64,000 nt of DNA from Haliotis asinina (Eukaryota > Mollusca > Gastropoda > Lepetellida > Haliotidae). Location of the stretch: positions 17,827,501 through 17,891,500 of the forward strand of contig NC_090295.1 in the NCBI RefSeq assembly GCF_037392515.1. The letters run 5' to 3'. Below the pieces are notes generated by a model that did not search any database, was not told the origin of the DNA, and saw nothing but the letters and a program-made list of their open reading frames with translations. A program made the position numbers and the translations under genes. Shown here one piece after another: positions 40,501-46,172 of this stretch (position 1 is the stretch's first letter; every line of letters begins with the position of its first letter).

Positions 40501-43500
40501 TGTAATTCATGACATGCAGGGATAGGATACAAAATGTCACTTTTTATACCCCACTTTGTACAAAAATTTTACAGTGGGATGGGATGGGGTGAGGTTGGGG
40601 GTTGGGTGTGTGTGTGTGTGTGGGGACATTCACATTGTACATGTTTTTCCATAAAATCCATCACCATATTGATACGAAATTTGTTTGATAGTGAGCATGA
40701 CAGAGATGTTGTAACAAATGGTACATCGAACCACATGACACTTCCACACTGTCTCATGGTTGTTCAGTGTTTTGCTCTCTCCTGAATCTTGTCAGTGAGT
40801 GCAGTCTTCCAGAAGAACTGCATCATCAGTGAGCAAGTGTGTTATGTCCACCTTATATGTTGTTATATATCCATGATGGAATGTACAGAATTCAATTAAC
40901 ATCATTGCACAAACTGAAGTTCTTAAATTGAATGAAATAGATGCTTGTGTTAATGTTTACTTGATATTCATTCATCAAATATTGATGAGAGTTTCATGTG
41001 CATCCTCACAAGAGAGTTAACCTCCTATTGCGGATTTGCATTTTGGTATTTCAAATTTTGAAGGTGTTTGTGTATAACAATGATCACTGATACAAAATTG
41101 TTATTAGACATCCCCCGAAACATAGCAATCAAAACAATATAGTCACGTATATTGTGGGCAAAAACAACCTCAGCAAAGCAAAATATTGATTAAACACCCT
41201 TTACAGCTTTGCTTTGAGTCTAGTTTATGTGACATGTTGATTTGAATATCTGTTAACAAAAAGTCTCCATTTCCCTTGCACCCAGAAAATATTGTTGCAA
41301 CCACAGGGACTTGTATTGCTTACAAATGGCATTCGAAAGACATATAGGTGTATAGACCCTACCCTAGTACTATATATAGTCTACTATATATGTCTTTCGA
41401 ATGCCGTTTGTACACTTCATTTGATGAGAGTGCTCTGTGCATGTGCAAAATGGCAGAAGGGAGAGTTGTGTAGATATACAGCATCTTATTAATGATTTAA
41501 AGCTGTATAACCATAGAACTCTCCCCACTGTTTCTCAAAACAAATTCTAAATGCCACTCAAAAAAGATTTTCCCAGTGTCTCTCCAACTGATTGCAGAGC
41601 ACATGATGAAGCTTATGAAACAGCAGTCGCTTGCCACCAACATATCAGCAGAAATTTACATATTTGTGAACAGCAAAATGATGTTTACACTCTAATGAAA
41701 CTTTAAAAGGAACACACAATGTTTAAAACACCAGTTTAAAATACAGTATGATTTTCATGAAAACACCATTTTCAGGGATTGGGAAAGAGAACTTTGACAA
41801 TGGGCCATTTTCAGGATTATTAGCCATTTCCTGAATTTTGAATTTGCCACAGCCCTTGTATCAATAGTAAACTTCCAAATTTTGATGGGCCATGTTTCAT
41901 TCTAATGTGCAAAATGGCCCATGGCCCCCTACCTTTCCAAATCCTTGATTTTGGATGCTTGTGACTTAGTAACACTTCTCAGTGACCAAAGTAAGTGATA
42001 TGGACTATTAGTTGTCTGGCTTCTATTTTGTGGAAGCCCTAATGGCTGAGTAGGTAAGGTCATAGTCTTTCTTGGCAAATAAGGTGCCTTACTCTGAGAG
42101 TGTGGGTTCAAATCCCTGTGGGGACTCTACCCAAAATATTTTCCAATATGAAGAATTGAACTTTGTAAATGTGATCACAACTGTAACAAACTTCACACTA
42201 GTTAACTGATTTGACATATATTCCATCGTGAGGTTTTGATCATTCTAGAAACATGTGGCATGTATTGAAATAGTGACAGTAATTGAATATAGTTGGAAAT
42301 TGAAAATAAGTTCACAACAGGTTTACCAGGCTTGTCAAGCTTGCCAAACATCTGGTGGTTACCATGTGTCAACTGGTTGATGATGTCAGAGCACCTGTTG
42401 TGTACTTCATTGCTCATGATCTCAAACACTGGTTGACAGATCCAGACTTTAATACATTTTGACAGGCTGCCATCGAAAAGGACAAGAACAATGTTAGGAT
42501 AAAATACAAAAGTTGGAATAAATTCCAGTTATCACTGATAGGGTGAATTGTGTCTTGCAGATAGTGCTGATCACTGTTTATGCATTTCAGAATGGAGAGT
42601 TCCAGGTCGAGAACCTGCAGTTGTTGCAGGCTAAAGGATTCAACATGGACCCTCAGAGGGTTAGTCAAAATCATTGAGATCATACTGAAGTTTGAAAAAA
42701 AAACCCCTTATTTTAAGTGTTGTAACATGTATTAGATGTGAAATGTATGAAAACATGAACCTAAAGGTACCAGTTTAATGTTTCACTTTACAGATCAGGT
42801 TTTCTCAAAACAACTATTGAATTGCTTGCTATTTTGTAAATAAACACAAAAATGTCAAAATAACTGACTGTAAGCTGTAAGAAATAACTGTAGAACTCTA
42901 AGACAAAAACCCAGATCTCTATATTTTAGCAACAAAATATACATGTATAAAATACTACACAAAGGCAGTGGTTCAACAACACTTATTGTTTCCAGTTTGT
43001 GATTTTTGCCACATGGTTGGAGGATGTTATTTACAGGAATGTCAAAGTGTGTGGTGACCTTGTATTATTATGTTTCAACAGGGAATGATAGAAGCTGGCA
43101 CCAGAAAGCCTATCACTATAACATGGACACCACCATCAGGATATGATGTAAGTAGAATTGACAAGGATCCCAAATGGGTTATTAGTTTGCCACAGTATTT
43201 GTCAAAAATGGATGGAAAAAGGCACAAGTACTAAATTTTTTACCATTTCTTTACACATACATTCAGTCTATTGTAAAGGTGAATGTCCCCTACTGCCTTT
43301 CCTGTTCAAAGGAGCATCTTGACTGGATTAGGTATTAAGGACCAGTGACTTGATTTAAATTGTGTCAACAAACCTGCCTCTCTTGGAGCTGAATATACAC
43401 AGGCCACTATCACATACCTTGACTATTGCTGCATGTGGAGTTCATCATTCATCAACAAACTAAACAAATATCCTCAAAGACTAAGTACATAATATATTTA

Positions 43501-43809
43501 GGAACATGGATGATGCTACGCATAGCCAAAATCTTGGGCTGCTTTTTAGGGACACATATATATTGTTAAGTATGACACAAATCACTAAAAAACAAAACAA
43601 AAAGCTCAGCAAGGTTCAAGAGATGTTTCCCTTGAGACAGGTTTTCTGTTCAAGTTCAAATAATATGTCGTGATTCCCTGTTTACATCACTATTTTGATT
43701 CTTTCTCCAGCCCACTGTCCCCACAGAAGGTTCAGTGATCATCACATTGAAGGGAGACATCACAGAACAGTACAAGGTCATCGTCAGGGCCATGGTCATC
43801 ACAGAGTGA
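3744..43809 (+). CDS. CFAP74: CFAP74, cilia- and flagella-associated protein 74 (42 coding exons, 1710 aa)
   Basis: Spliced gene. Exons: 3744-3880, 4554-4688, 4967-5065, 6367-6471, 7382-7555, 9269-9379, 9636-9738, 10510-10667, 13798-13930, 14118-14231, 16197-16317, 16766-16890, 17337-17456, 18182-18300, 19187-19253, 19554-19643, 20133-20256, 20440-20489, 21378-21495, 21842-21991, 22917-23110, 24161-24282, 24608-24736, 24956-25043, 25911-26084, 26520-26653, 26815-26990, 28046-28146, 29379-29534, 30253-30410, 31326-31451, 31959-32124, 32655-32774, 33691-33846, 34293-34422, 34945-35010, 35657-35745, 36687-36819, 37278-37405, 42591-42659, 43082-43147, 43711-43809. All junctions are GT-AG and phase-consistent, giving 5133 nt including TGA. 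Architecture: acidic N terminus, coiled coil to about residue 420, then repeated ASH/MSP-like Ig folds to the C terminus. This matches CFAP74 (FAP74), known as a component of the C1d projection of the ciliary central apparatus with FAP46, FAP54 and FAP221. Human CFAP74 is somewhat shorter (about 1580 aa). An extra small in-frame exon in a long intron cannot be excluded. Confidence 0.88.
5338..5570 (+). repeat. Interspersed repeat, family 2 (SINE-like)
   Basis: Carries the family-2 order: CCTGTGAAGATCCTGGTTAG, CCCATGCTTGCTGTA, GGTCAGACTCACTGACTTCG, GATCAATGTTCATGATGTTG, TCCAGACTTGATTGTTACAG, then ATAGCTGGAATTTTGCT. It lies in CFAP74 intron 3. Confidence 0.65.
6478..6715 (+). repeat. Interspersed repeat, family 2
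   Basis: Second copy, immediately after CFAP74 exon 4: CATGAAGATCTTGGTTAGAA, CACACTCAATGACATGGTTG, GTCCAGACTCGATTATTTAC, ATAGCTGGAATATTGCGA. Confidence 0.65.
8201..8900. mobile_element. Foldback (palindromic) MITE-like element in CFAP74 intron 5
   Basis: Arms 8201-8260 and 8288-8350 are near-perfect reverse complements (shared core CAGGGCATTATCATTTGCAG), with a smaller hairpin in the loop (AACTGCC/GGGCAGTT). A second inverted pair links 8346-8368 with 8876-8899 (ATTCTATCCATTTTAGCTAT). Further hairpins lie at 8788-8831 (CTTGATAA...GCCCG) and 8837-8864 (GACCGCTC/GAGCGGTC). No coding capacity was seen, so it is likely non-autonomous. Confidence 0.7.
9063..9205 (-). repeat. tRNA-derived SINE, family 1
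   Basis: Reverse-strand copy: on the plus strand it reads TGAAATGGGCTTCACACATT, GTACCGATGTGGGGAATCAA, ACCCGGGTCTTC, GTGGACCACTGGCCTACTCC. It ends about 60 bp before the acceptor of CFAP74 exon 6. Confidence 0.7.
9515..9593 (+). repeat. Short dispersed repeat, paired with 15796-15872
   Basis: GGTATCTGAGTAGGGTAGGG, GGATAGAAAATTTGGA, CAGACCCAGCCCTA. The copy at 15796-15872 has the same order at roughly 85% identity by eye. The family is unknown. Confidence 0.5.
9925..10230 (+). repeat. Polypyrimidine tract (CT-rich, about 300 bp)
   Basis: Almost unbroken C/T on the plus strand (CTCTCC, CTTTCT and TCCCT blocks) in CFAP74 intron 7. The open reading frame over it is a composition artefact of Ser/Leu/Phe codons. 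Such tracts can adopt triplex structure. Confidence 0.85.
11164..11520 (+). repeat. Tandem degenerate repeat of about 165-180 bp (two and a half copies)
   Basis: The block 'TTTC(T/C)GGAGCATAACTCAA', then 'AATATTTT', 'TTGGTAGATAT', 'CCTTTTGCT(G/A)TTTACAG', 'TTTCCATGGAA' repeats at about 11170, 11330 and, truncated, 11503. It lies just 5' of the DIRS-like coding fragment and may be part of its leader or a separate repeat. Confidence 0.6.
11731..12447 (+). pseudogene. Reverse transcriptase/RNase H fragment of DIRS-like element (non-functional)
   Basis: 238 codons open, but the fragment starts inside the domain, is frameshifted against its upstream part, and contains a second internal frame change: the [11 protein letters not shown] motif expected after the RNase H block reads in another frame near 12095-12130. 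It lies within an intron of CFAP74 in sense orientation and has no protein-coding role that I can support. Confidence 0.55.
14294..14443 (+). repeat. tRNA-derived SINE, family 1 (well preserved)
   Basis: GGGGTAGCCTAGTGGGTAAA (A box), GACCTGGGTTTGATTCCCC (B box), GATGGGTACAATGTGTAAAG, GATATTGCTGGAATGTTGCT. This is the cleanest copy in the window. Confidence 0.8.
14556..14818 (-). repeat. Interspersed repeat, family 2 (reverse orientation)
   Basis: On the plus strand: TTACTTTTACGCAGCACTCA, TCTGGACCAGACAATCCAGT, GATCAACAGCAAAAGCATCG, GTCAACCAAGTCAGCGAGTC, GCAAGCATGGGTTGCAGAAG. A nearly full-length copy in CFAP74 intron 10. Confidence 0.75.
14880..16196. other. Remainder of CFAP74 intron 10
   Basis: AT-rich, with no coding signal. 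It contains the 15796-15872 short repeat and an unclassified block at about 15400-15620 (GGATGGTTGGGAGGTGTTTC ... CAGGTTCTCATCTCAATACC). Confidence 0.4.
16197..20489 (+). CDS. CFAP74: CFAP74 exons 11-18: linker and first ASH/MSP-like domains
   Basis: Residues 424-695. Exon 11 encodes an acidic/Ser-rich linker ([24 protein letters not shown]). Exon 12 encodes [18 protein letters not shown]. Exons 13-16 form the first clear ASH-type sandwich: [75 protein letters not shown]. That is the classic order of 'x-F-G-V-G-x-x-y-x-x-x-v-x-l-x-N', then a Pro-Gly turn before a 'v-x-F-x-P' strand, then a strand ending in an RC motif. Exon 17 starts the second domain ([20 protein letters not shown]). Exon 18 is only 50 nt. 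ASH (ASPM-SPD2-hydin) domains are known in cilia and centrosome proteins and are thought to mediate protein or microtubule contacts. Confidence 0.85.
16990..17112 (+). repeat. Degenerate family-1 SINE
   Basis: AGGGGTAGCCCAGTGGTTAA, then a damaged B box and AATGGGTACAGTGTC; tail ACTCACTCATTG. Confidence 0.6.
17570..17815 (+). repeat. Dispersed repeat shared with 40372-40670
   Basis: Shared order with the second site: AAGGGACCGTTCTTAAT, an AGGGAGGTCACCCATTTTGTTC-type block, GGATGGGGTGGAGG, and GTACATG(C/T)TT(C/T)CC followed by AATAAAAATCATC. The family is unknown. Confidence 0.5.
18359..18833. mobile_element. Foldback element with about 114-bp inverted arms, CFAP74 intron 14
   Basis: Left arm 18359-18472 (TCAGGTTTCACCTCAAGGGG ... 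AAGATTTGCAT) is about 94% identical by eye to the reverse complement of 18719-18833. The 246-bp centre contains a second, weaker inverted motif (GTGACTCAGACT / AATCTGAGTCAC). No open reading frame of interest. This is a MITE-like architecture. Confidence 0.75.
20555..20735 (+). repeat. Interspersed repeat, family 2
   Basis: GGTCATGCTCACTGACTTGG, TTGATGCTCATGATGTCAAT, GACTTGAATATTTACAGATG, GTAGCTGGAATATTGCTCAC, in CFAP74 intron 18. Confidence 0.65.
21031..21197 (+). repeat. tRNA-derived SINE, family 1
   Basis: GGGGTAGCCTAGTAGTTAGA, CTGGTTTGATTCCCACATGG, GGTACAATGTATGAAACCC, GCTGGAATATTGCTAAAAGC, tail ATTCACTCACTCAC. It ends about 180 bp before exon 19. Confidence 0.8.
21378..30410 (+). CDS. 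CFAP74: CFAP74 exons 19-30: central ASH-like domains, charged helix and basic linker
   Basis: Residues 695-1262. Exons 19-20 encode a low-complexity insert ([38 protein letters not shown]) inside the second domain, which resumes in exon 21 ([20 protein letters not shown]). Exons 22-24 carry [20 protein letters not shown] and [20 protein letters not shown]. Exons 25-27 carry [40 protein letters not shown] and [20 protein letters not shown]. Exon 28 (101 nt, GTIEPGK) sits between two inverted SINE arms. Exon 29 begins with a typical IQVRFSPKL strand and runs into a charged helix ([20 protein letters not shown]). Exon 30 encodes a Lys/Pro/Gly-rich linker ([20 protein letters not shown]). All frames close across the splices. 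Confidence 0.85.
22752..22817 (+). repeat. Hexanucleotide microsatellite (GCTGAG)n
   Basis: About 11 perfect copies of the hexamer, in CFAP74 intron 20, 100 bp before exon 21. Confidence 0.95.
23165..23550 (-). mobile_element. Truncated copy (reverse) of the MITE at 44929-45273
   Basis: Shares, in inverted orientation, CCATTGTGTGATTCTGTCAC, AACTGGTTGGGTC, AGATCCGAGACAAGGT, GTGCCCTTTGACCTC and TCATGCATATGTAGAGTAGC with the downstream element. It keeps one terminal repeat (CAGGTCAAACTGAACAACCT then GTA) but lacks the other. It has an insertion of about 70 bp near 23370-23440 relative to the other copy. Confidence 0.65.
23551..24160. other. Rest of CFAP74 intron 21
   Basis: No gene signal or clear repeat was recognised. 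Confidence 0.4.
25044..25910. other. CFAP74 intron 24
   Basis: No coding signal. One small inverted pair, TTAGTCTCTGAA (25497-25508) and TTCAGAGACTAA (25576-25587). Confidence 0.4.
27017..27134 (+). repeat. (TGAG)n microsatellite, about 29 copies
   Basis: Perfect tetranucleotide run. It is the expanded tail of the reverse-oriented SINE that follows (27135-27310). The complementary run lies at 28964-29079. Confidence 0.95.
27135..27310 (-). repeat. SINE-derived arm A of a large inverted repeat
   Basis: Contains TTTGTACCTATGTTGGGAAT, GGAGGAGAAAATGAGCCACT, CCTGGAAGAACTTGGGAGTT and GGGACGGGGCTGTAGCCATG. These are matched in reverse complement, at about 95% identity, by 28749-28962. It lacks about 40 bp next to the tail that arm B keeps. 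Confidence 0.8.
27366..27508 (-). repeat. tRNA-derived SINE, family 1
   Basis: Plus-strand reading: AGAAATGGGCTTCACACATT, GTACCCATGTGGGGAATCGA, AACACTAACCACTACCCCAC. Confidence 0.75.
27588..27735 (-). repeat. Interspersed repeat, family 2 (partial)
   Basis: TTGCACTCAGCAATATTCCA, CCTGGACCAGACAATCCTGT, TTCAACAGCATGATCGTTCA. It lies between arm A and CFAP74 exon 28. Confidence 0.65.
28749..28962 (+). repeat. SINE-derived arm B of a large inverted repeat
   Basis: Reverse complement of arm A (27135-27310). It carries the extra segment CATTTATGTTGTCCCCATCA just before the ACTC tail, so it is the fuller copy. A family-2 fragment (28645-28745) precedes it. Confidence 0.8.
28964..29079 (+). repeat. 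(CTCA)n microsatellite, about 29 copies
   Basis: Perfect tetranucleotide run, complementary to 27017-27134 and almost equal in length. It is the expanded tail of the SINE before it. Confidence 0.95.
30411..31325. other. CFAP74 intron 30
   Basis: AT-rich. No coding signal or recognised repeat family. Confidence 0.4.
31326..43809 (+). CDS. CFAP74: CFAP74 exons 31-42: C-terminal ASH-like domains
   Basis: Residues 1263-1710. Exon 32 encodes a textbook ASH start ([20 protein letters not shown], then QNISDRNLE). Exon 33 gives [20 protein letters not shown] and [11 protein letters not shown]. Exons 34-35 encode [35 protein letters not shown] and [18 protein letters not shown]. Exons 36-37 encode [20 protein letters not shown]. 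Exons 39-42 encode the final domain: [40 protein letters not shown], ending [14 protein letters not shown]. Intron 32 carries U12-type signals. Intron 39 (37406-42590) is the longest in the gene, and the exon after it is short (69 nt), so a missed exon there is possible but frame does not need one. Confidence 0.85.
32125..32654 (+). other. Probable U12-type GT-AG intron (CFAP74 intron 32)
   Basis: The donor after the GAA codon reads GTATCCTTTC, matching the minor-spliceosome consensus RTATCCTTT at all nine positions. The acceptor region reads TCCTTTACACGACCTAG. The branch-like TCCTTTAC (32638-32645) puts its A 10 nt before the intron end, within the short U12 distance, and there is no usual polypyrimidine tract. 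Using this acceptor keeps frame: ...SDRNLE joins [13 protein letters not shown]. The nearer GCATCAG at 32606-32612 leads to stops in the required frame. The intron also contains a family-1 SINE (32218-32364, minus). Confidence 0.75.
32218..32364 (-). repeat. tRNA-derived SINE, family 1, inside the U12-type intron
   Basis: Plus-strand reading: TTTTGGCAATATTCCAGCAA, ACCAGAAATGGGCTTCACTC, GTACCCGTGAGGAGAATAAA, GTGGACCACTGGTCTACTCC. Confidence 0.7.
33139..33176. repeat. Perfect inverted repeat, 18-bp arms, 2-nt spacer
   Basis: 33139-33156 (ACCAGAGACCATATAATA) is the exact reverse complement of 33159-33176, in CFAP74 intron 33. The rest of the intron (32775-33690) shows no gene or clear repeat. 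Confidence 0.9.
34045..34110 (+). repeat. Pentanucleotide microsatellite (CCACG)n
   Basis: About 13 copies within a wider CA-rich stretch (33975-34200) in CFAP74 intron 34. It is open in several frames on both strands purely because of its composition. Confidence 0.95.
34428..34502 (+). repeat. Trinucleotide microsatellite (TCA)n abutting a splice donor
   Basis: About 25 copies beginning at position +6 of CFAP74 intron 35 (donor GTAAG then TCATCATCA). Confidence 0.95.
34531..34748 (+). repeat. Interspersed repeat, family 2
   Basis: CATGAAGGTCCGGGTTAGCA, GTAACCCATGGTTGTTGTAA, CGGGTGGTCAGACTCGCTTA, GATGCTCATGCTGTTGATCA, ATAGGTGGAATATTGCTGAG. Confidence 0.7.
35497..35611 (+). repeat. Minisatellite, 23-bp unit, five copies
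   Basis: The unit begins TTTTGTGTCTGTGG and ends TATATGGAC. The fifth copy has one C-to-G change (GTGTG). It ends about 45 bp before CFAP74 exon 37. Confidence 0.9.
35746..36686. other. CFAP74 intron 37
   Basis: No coding signal or clear repeat recognised. Confidence 0.4.
37450..37491 (+). repeat. Heptanucleotide repeat (GCTCTGG)n
   Basis: About six copies in the start of CFAP74 intron 39, 44 bp after the donor. Confidence 0.9.
37972..38124. mobile_element. Foldback element in CFAP74 intron 39
   Basis: Left arm 37972-38041 (AAACCTCATGTGTTG ... CTTATTGAGCGTTTGAAGCA ... AACTGAC) pairs with 38051-38124 (GTCAGAAGTT ... CTTCAAATGCTCAATAACA ... CAACACATGATGTTT). The arms are about 70-74 bp at roughly 80% complementarity, with a loop of about 9 nt. 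Non-coding. Confidence 0.7.
40372..40670 (+). repeat. Dispersed repeat shared with 17570-17815
   Basis: AAGGGACTGTTCATAATTTT, GCAGCCATTTTGTTCTGACT, GTGGGATGGGATGGGGTGAG, a TG microsatellite (40607-40622), GTACATGTTTTTCC. Confidence 0.5.
41321..41412. repeat. Hairpin with 26-bp inverted arms
   Basis: 41321-41346 (TACAAATGGCATTCGAAAGA then CATATA) is the reverse complement of 41387-41412 with one mismatch. The 40-nt centre is itself TA-rich (TACTATATATAGTCTA). Confidence 0.85.
42031..42132 (+). repeat. tRNA-like SINE of a different family
   Basis: AATGGCTGAGTAGGTAAGGT matches an A-box-like start, and GTGGGTTCAAATCCCTGTGG carries a canonical B box (GGTTCAAATCC) with the flanking T-arm stem. 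The spacing (about 60 nt between boxes) suits a long-variable-arm tRNA ancestor (Leu/Ser type). The acceptor stem does not pair well, so a functional tRNA is unlikely. Confidence 0.5.
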
Positions 43810-44735
43810 CCAGCACTGCAGTACTGACCTCATTCCAAAGAAACTGCATTAACATTCTGAGATAGATCATGACAATGATGACGTTTTGATTTGCACTCTC
43901 CATACGAGGGAAGATGTTCTTAGTGATTGAATTTTTGTTCTAAAAAACCCCAGGGATTGGTTTTGGAAACTGTAGTATTGATCTCCTGATCAGAATGCTC
44001 ATTCACTCAAACTGGTCTTCAGTTTTTCTGTTGGTGGGCCATATTCTCTGTCACTACCTGAGTAAGTCAGTTATATATGCCAAAACAATGAATTTGGTTG
44101 TGCTTCACTTACTGAATCCACTCTTTCAAGGATTAACTGCTACTTAGTTGCTGTTTTAAATAACTGAAGTACAGGTTATTTACAGAAGTAAATATACCAA
44201 AAAATGCCATGGCATTCCTACCGTGTTCATAGATGTGCTCAAAAAGGGAAACTTTGGGGGTTTTGGCCATGATACATGCACATTTGAACATCATTATGCA
44301 CACTGAAACTTACATTGCAGAGGCCCTGTTTCATAAAACTCTCATAAGCCTGTCTTTTCTCGTAGCATTCGCATCTCCTATACTGTAACATACTATACCC
44401 CTATACTGTAACATACTGCATGAGAAAAGTTACCAGATCTTTGACTTACAAGAGTTTGTGAAACAGGCCCCAGGACAAGGAACATTATGACAGAGTCACT
44501 AATTGATGCTTTCATCCGTCCATCATGATTTGTGTTTATCCGTCCACTAGTGACCCAATGATCAAATACTGCAAAACTATGAAATCTTAACTGGACTTTT
44601 GACAATATCGTACCTGTGATATTTTTCAGTTTGGTTGTATTTATTGTTCAAGAGAATGAATATATTGGATTATGTTTCATGTTATTTTATGGACATTCCA
44701 TAGCAATAAATATTATGAGACTTTCTAGTGTATTG
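43810..44735 (+). other. CFAP74: CFAP74 3' UTR and polyadenylation signal
   Basis: Non-coding sequence after the TGA at 43807-43809. The first clear poly(A) signal is AATAAA at 44705-44710, followed by a GT-rich stretch (GTGTATTGTGTTTTCTGCG). The UTR would hold a foldback MITE copy (44322-44471). The cleavage position is inferred. Confidence 0.55.
44322..44471. mobile_element. Foldback MITE, copy A (inside CFAP74 3' UTR)
   Basis: GGCCCTGTTTCATAAAACTC ... CTTTTCTCGTAGCATTCGCA on the left pairs with ATGAGAAAAGTTACCAG ... AGAGTTTGTGAAACAGGCCC on the right. The internal ATACTGTAACATACT is duplicated. Same family as 51840-51990. Confidence 0.75.
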
Positions 44736-44928
44736 TGTTTTCTGCGAAACGTTTGTGTATTGGGAGATTCATTATTATTTGTAAGTATCTGGGTAAAATT
44801 CCTTTCATAATTCTTGAAACTGTTAAACCCTTGAGAAGAGACCCTCAGGTCATACAATCTCTCACCTCTAGTTTTCCAGTCCAAAGTAAAACTCTTGGAG
44901 TCATGATGATTTATTTCAAACATGACTA

Positions 44929-45273
44929 CAGGTTGTACAGCTTGACCTGTGCTACTCTACATATGCATGACCCGGGAGGTCAAAGGGCACAAATGGCTGT
45001 TCGAGTTACCTTCATTAAAAAGGGGAGCTCACTGCCTAAAAGCCCGAATAGGAAACATTAAACCATCTGCAGCCAATTGTTTAAAGAAAGTTAGCACATT
45101 ACTGACAATTTCTCGACAGAGATGTCAAATGCTGACCTTGTCTCGGCTGTTTGGACATGTTAACAACCACCTGACAAAGGCGCACACCCCTTCACAATAA
45201 TTGACCCAACCAGTTGTGACACAGTCACACAATGCATTAGTATTCACTTGATCAGGTCAAGTTGAACAACCTG
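44929..45273. mobile_element. MITE with 21-bp terminal inverted repeats and TA flanks
   Basis: The left end CAGGTTGTACAGCTTGACCT(G) and the right end (C)AGGTCAAGTTGAACAACCTG are inverted copies with two mismatches. The dinucleotide TA flanks both ends (44927-44928, 45274-45275), as expected for a Tc1/mariner-type target duplication. 345 bp, no coding capacity. A truncated relative lies inverted at 23165-23550. Confidence 0.75.
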
Positions 45274-45326
45274 TAATCATCTGGACTCACCTTCATTGAA
45301 AACAAAAACGAATACAATCAGTTCAA

Positions 45327-45336
45327 TTTATTTATT
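45327..45336 (-). other. FARSB: Candidate FARSB poly(A) signal
   Basis: On the minus strand this reads AATAAATAAA, a doubled poly(A) hexamer. If used, the FARSB 3' UTR would be about 2.1 kb (47442 down to about 45310). Another hexamer on this strand (46295-46300) would give a shorter UTR. The choice cannot be settled from sequence. Confidence 0.35.
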
Positions 45337-45895
45337 TGTATTTCAAATCATACCCATTACACGTGTCAATAAATCATAGACACGATTCCTGTATGGGAAA
45401 ATATGTTATGACAATGAGCCCCATTACAAAATGTTGACAATGTCCACATGAAATAATTTATGGCCTAAGAGAAACCCAGACAGTCATTCAAATAAACTGG
45501 ATATGTTGGTAAACAAGGCTGAAAAAGACAAAACAAAATGACATATCAAATGTTTTTTGACCAGCAGATGGAGGAAGATCTAACATCTTCAACAATTCTT
45601 GTGTGGGGCTTAAGACAAAAATATCCTACAATGTTGGTTCCTCCAATAAATAAAATATTGATCCACCAAACAGAGAAATCTTGAAATAAATGAAATGTTA
45701 TACAGCCTCAGAATTAATTATTTCATTTTTTATCCTTCTGGACAATATGTGTTGACACTATCCCTGAAAGACTTGAACATAAACTGAAGCAATGGGTGAT
45801 CTGATCTTGCAATACTAGTACACAACTGATGGTCCCAAAGACTGCTGTCTGTACTTCATGCACTACGAAAACAAACTGAAAGAAGACACACAGCA

Positions 45896-46015
45896 TGAGT
45901 GAGTGAGTATAGTTTTACACCAGTTTTAGCAATAATCCAGCAATACCACGACAAGGGACACCAGAAAACGGCTTTATATTATAACCATGTAGGGCAGCTA
46001 CATTACGGTGACCTG
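45896..46015 (-). repeat. Family-1 SINE, 3' portion
   Basis: GAGTGAGTGAGTATAGTTTT, AGCAATAATCCAGCAATACC, GACACCAGAAAACGGCTTTA. The tRNA-derived head is lost or strongly diverged. Confidence 0.6.
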
Positions 46016-46119
46016 CATCGAATCAAGAATTGACAGACAAATGGTTGACAAAATGAGCACTGTCCTAGGTCCAATCACAGAATACCAGACACCTAACACC
46101 CATATTGTTTAGTCTCATG

Positions 46120-46172
46120 TTACCCTAACCCCCAAACCTTACCCTAACCCTAAACCTTACCCTGAACCTAAC
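46120..46172 (-). repeat. Degenerate telomere-like patch (CCCTAA)n
   Basis: Plus strand: TACCCTAACCCCCAAACCTT, ACCCTAACCCTAAACCTTAC, CCTGAACCTAACC. It resembles interstitial TTAGGG-type repeats, with the TTAGGG strand being minus. Confidence 0.6.

Larger units (their letters stand above)
38125..42590. other. Most of CFAP74 intron 39 (longest intron)
   Basis: AT-rich, no supported exon. It holds the 40372-40670 dispersed repeat, a hairpin at 41321-41412, a tRNA-like SINE at 42031-42132 and a short family-2 scrap near 42405-42445. The plus-strand open stretch 40056-40505 has no protein-like features and overlaps the repeat. Confidence 0.45.

Noticed and set aside
40056..40505. 149-codon plus-strand open stretch
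   Set aside because: Lies in CFAP74 intron 39, overlaps a dispersed repeat and has no protein-like pattern.
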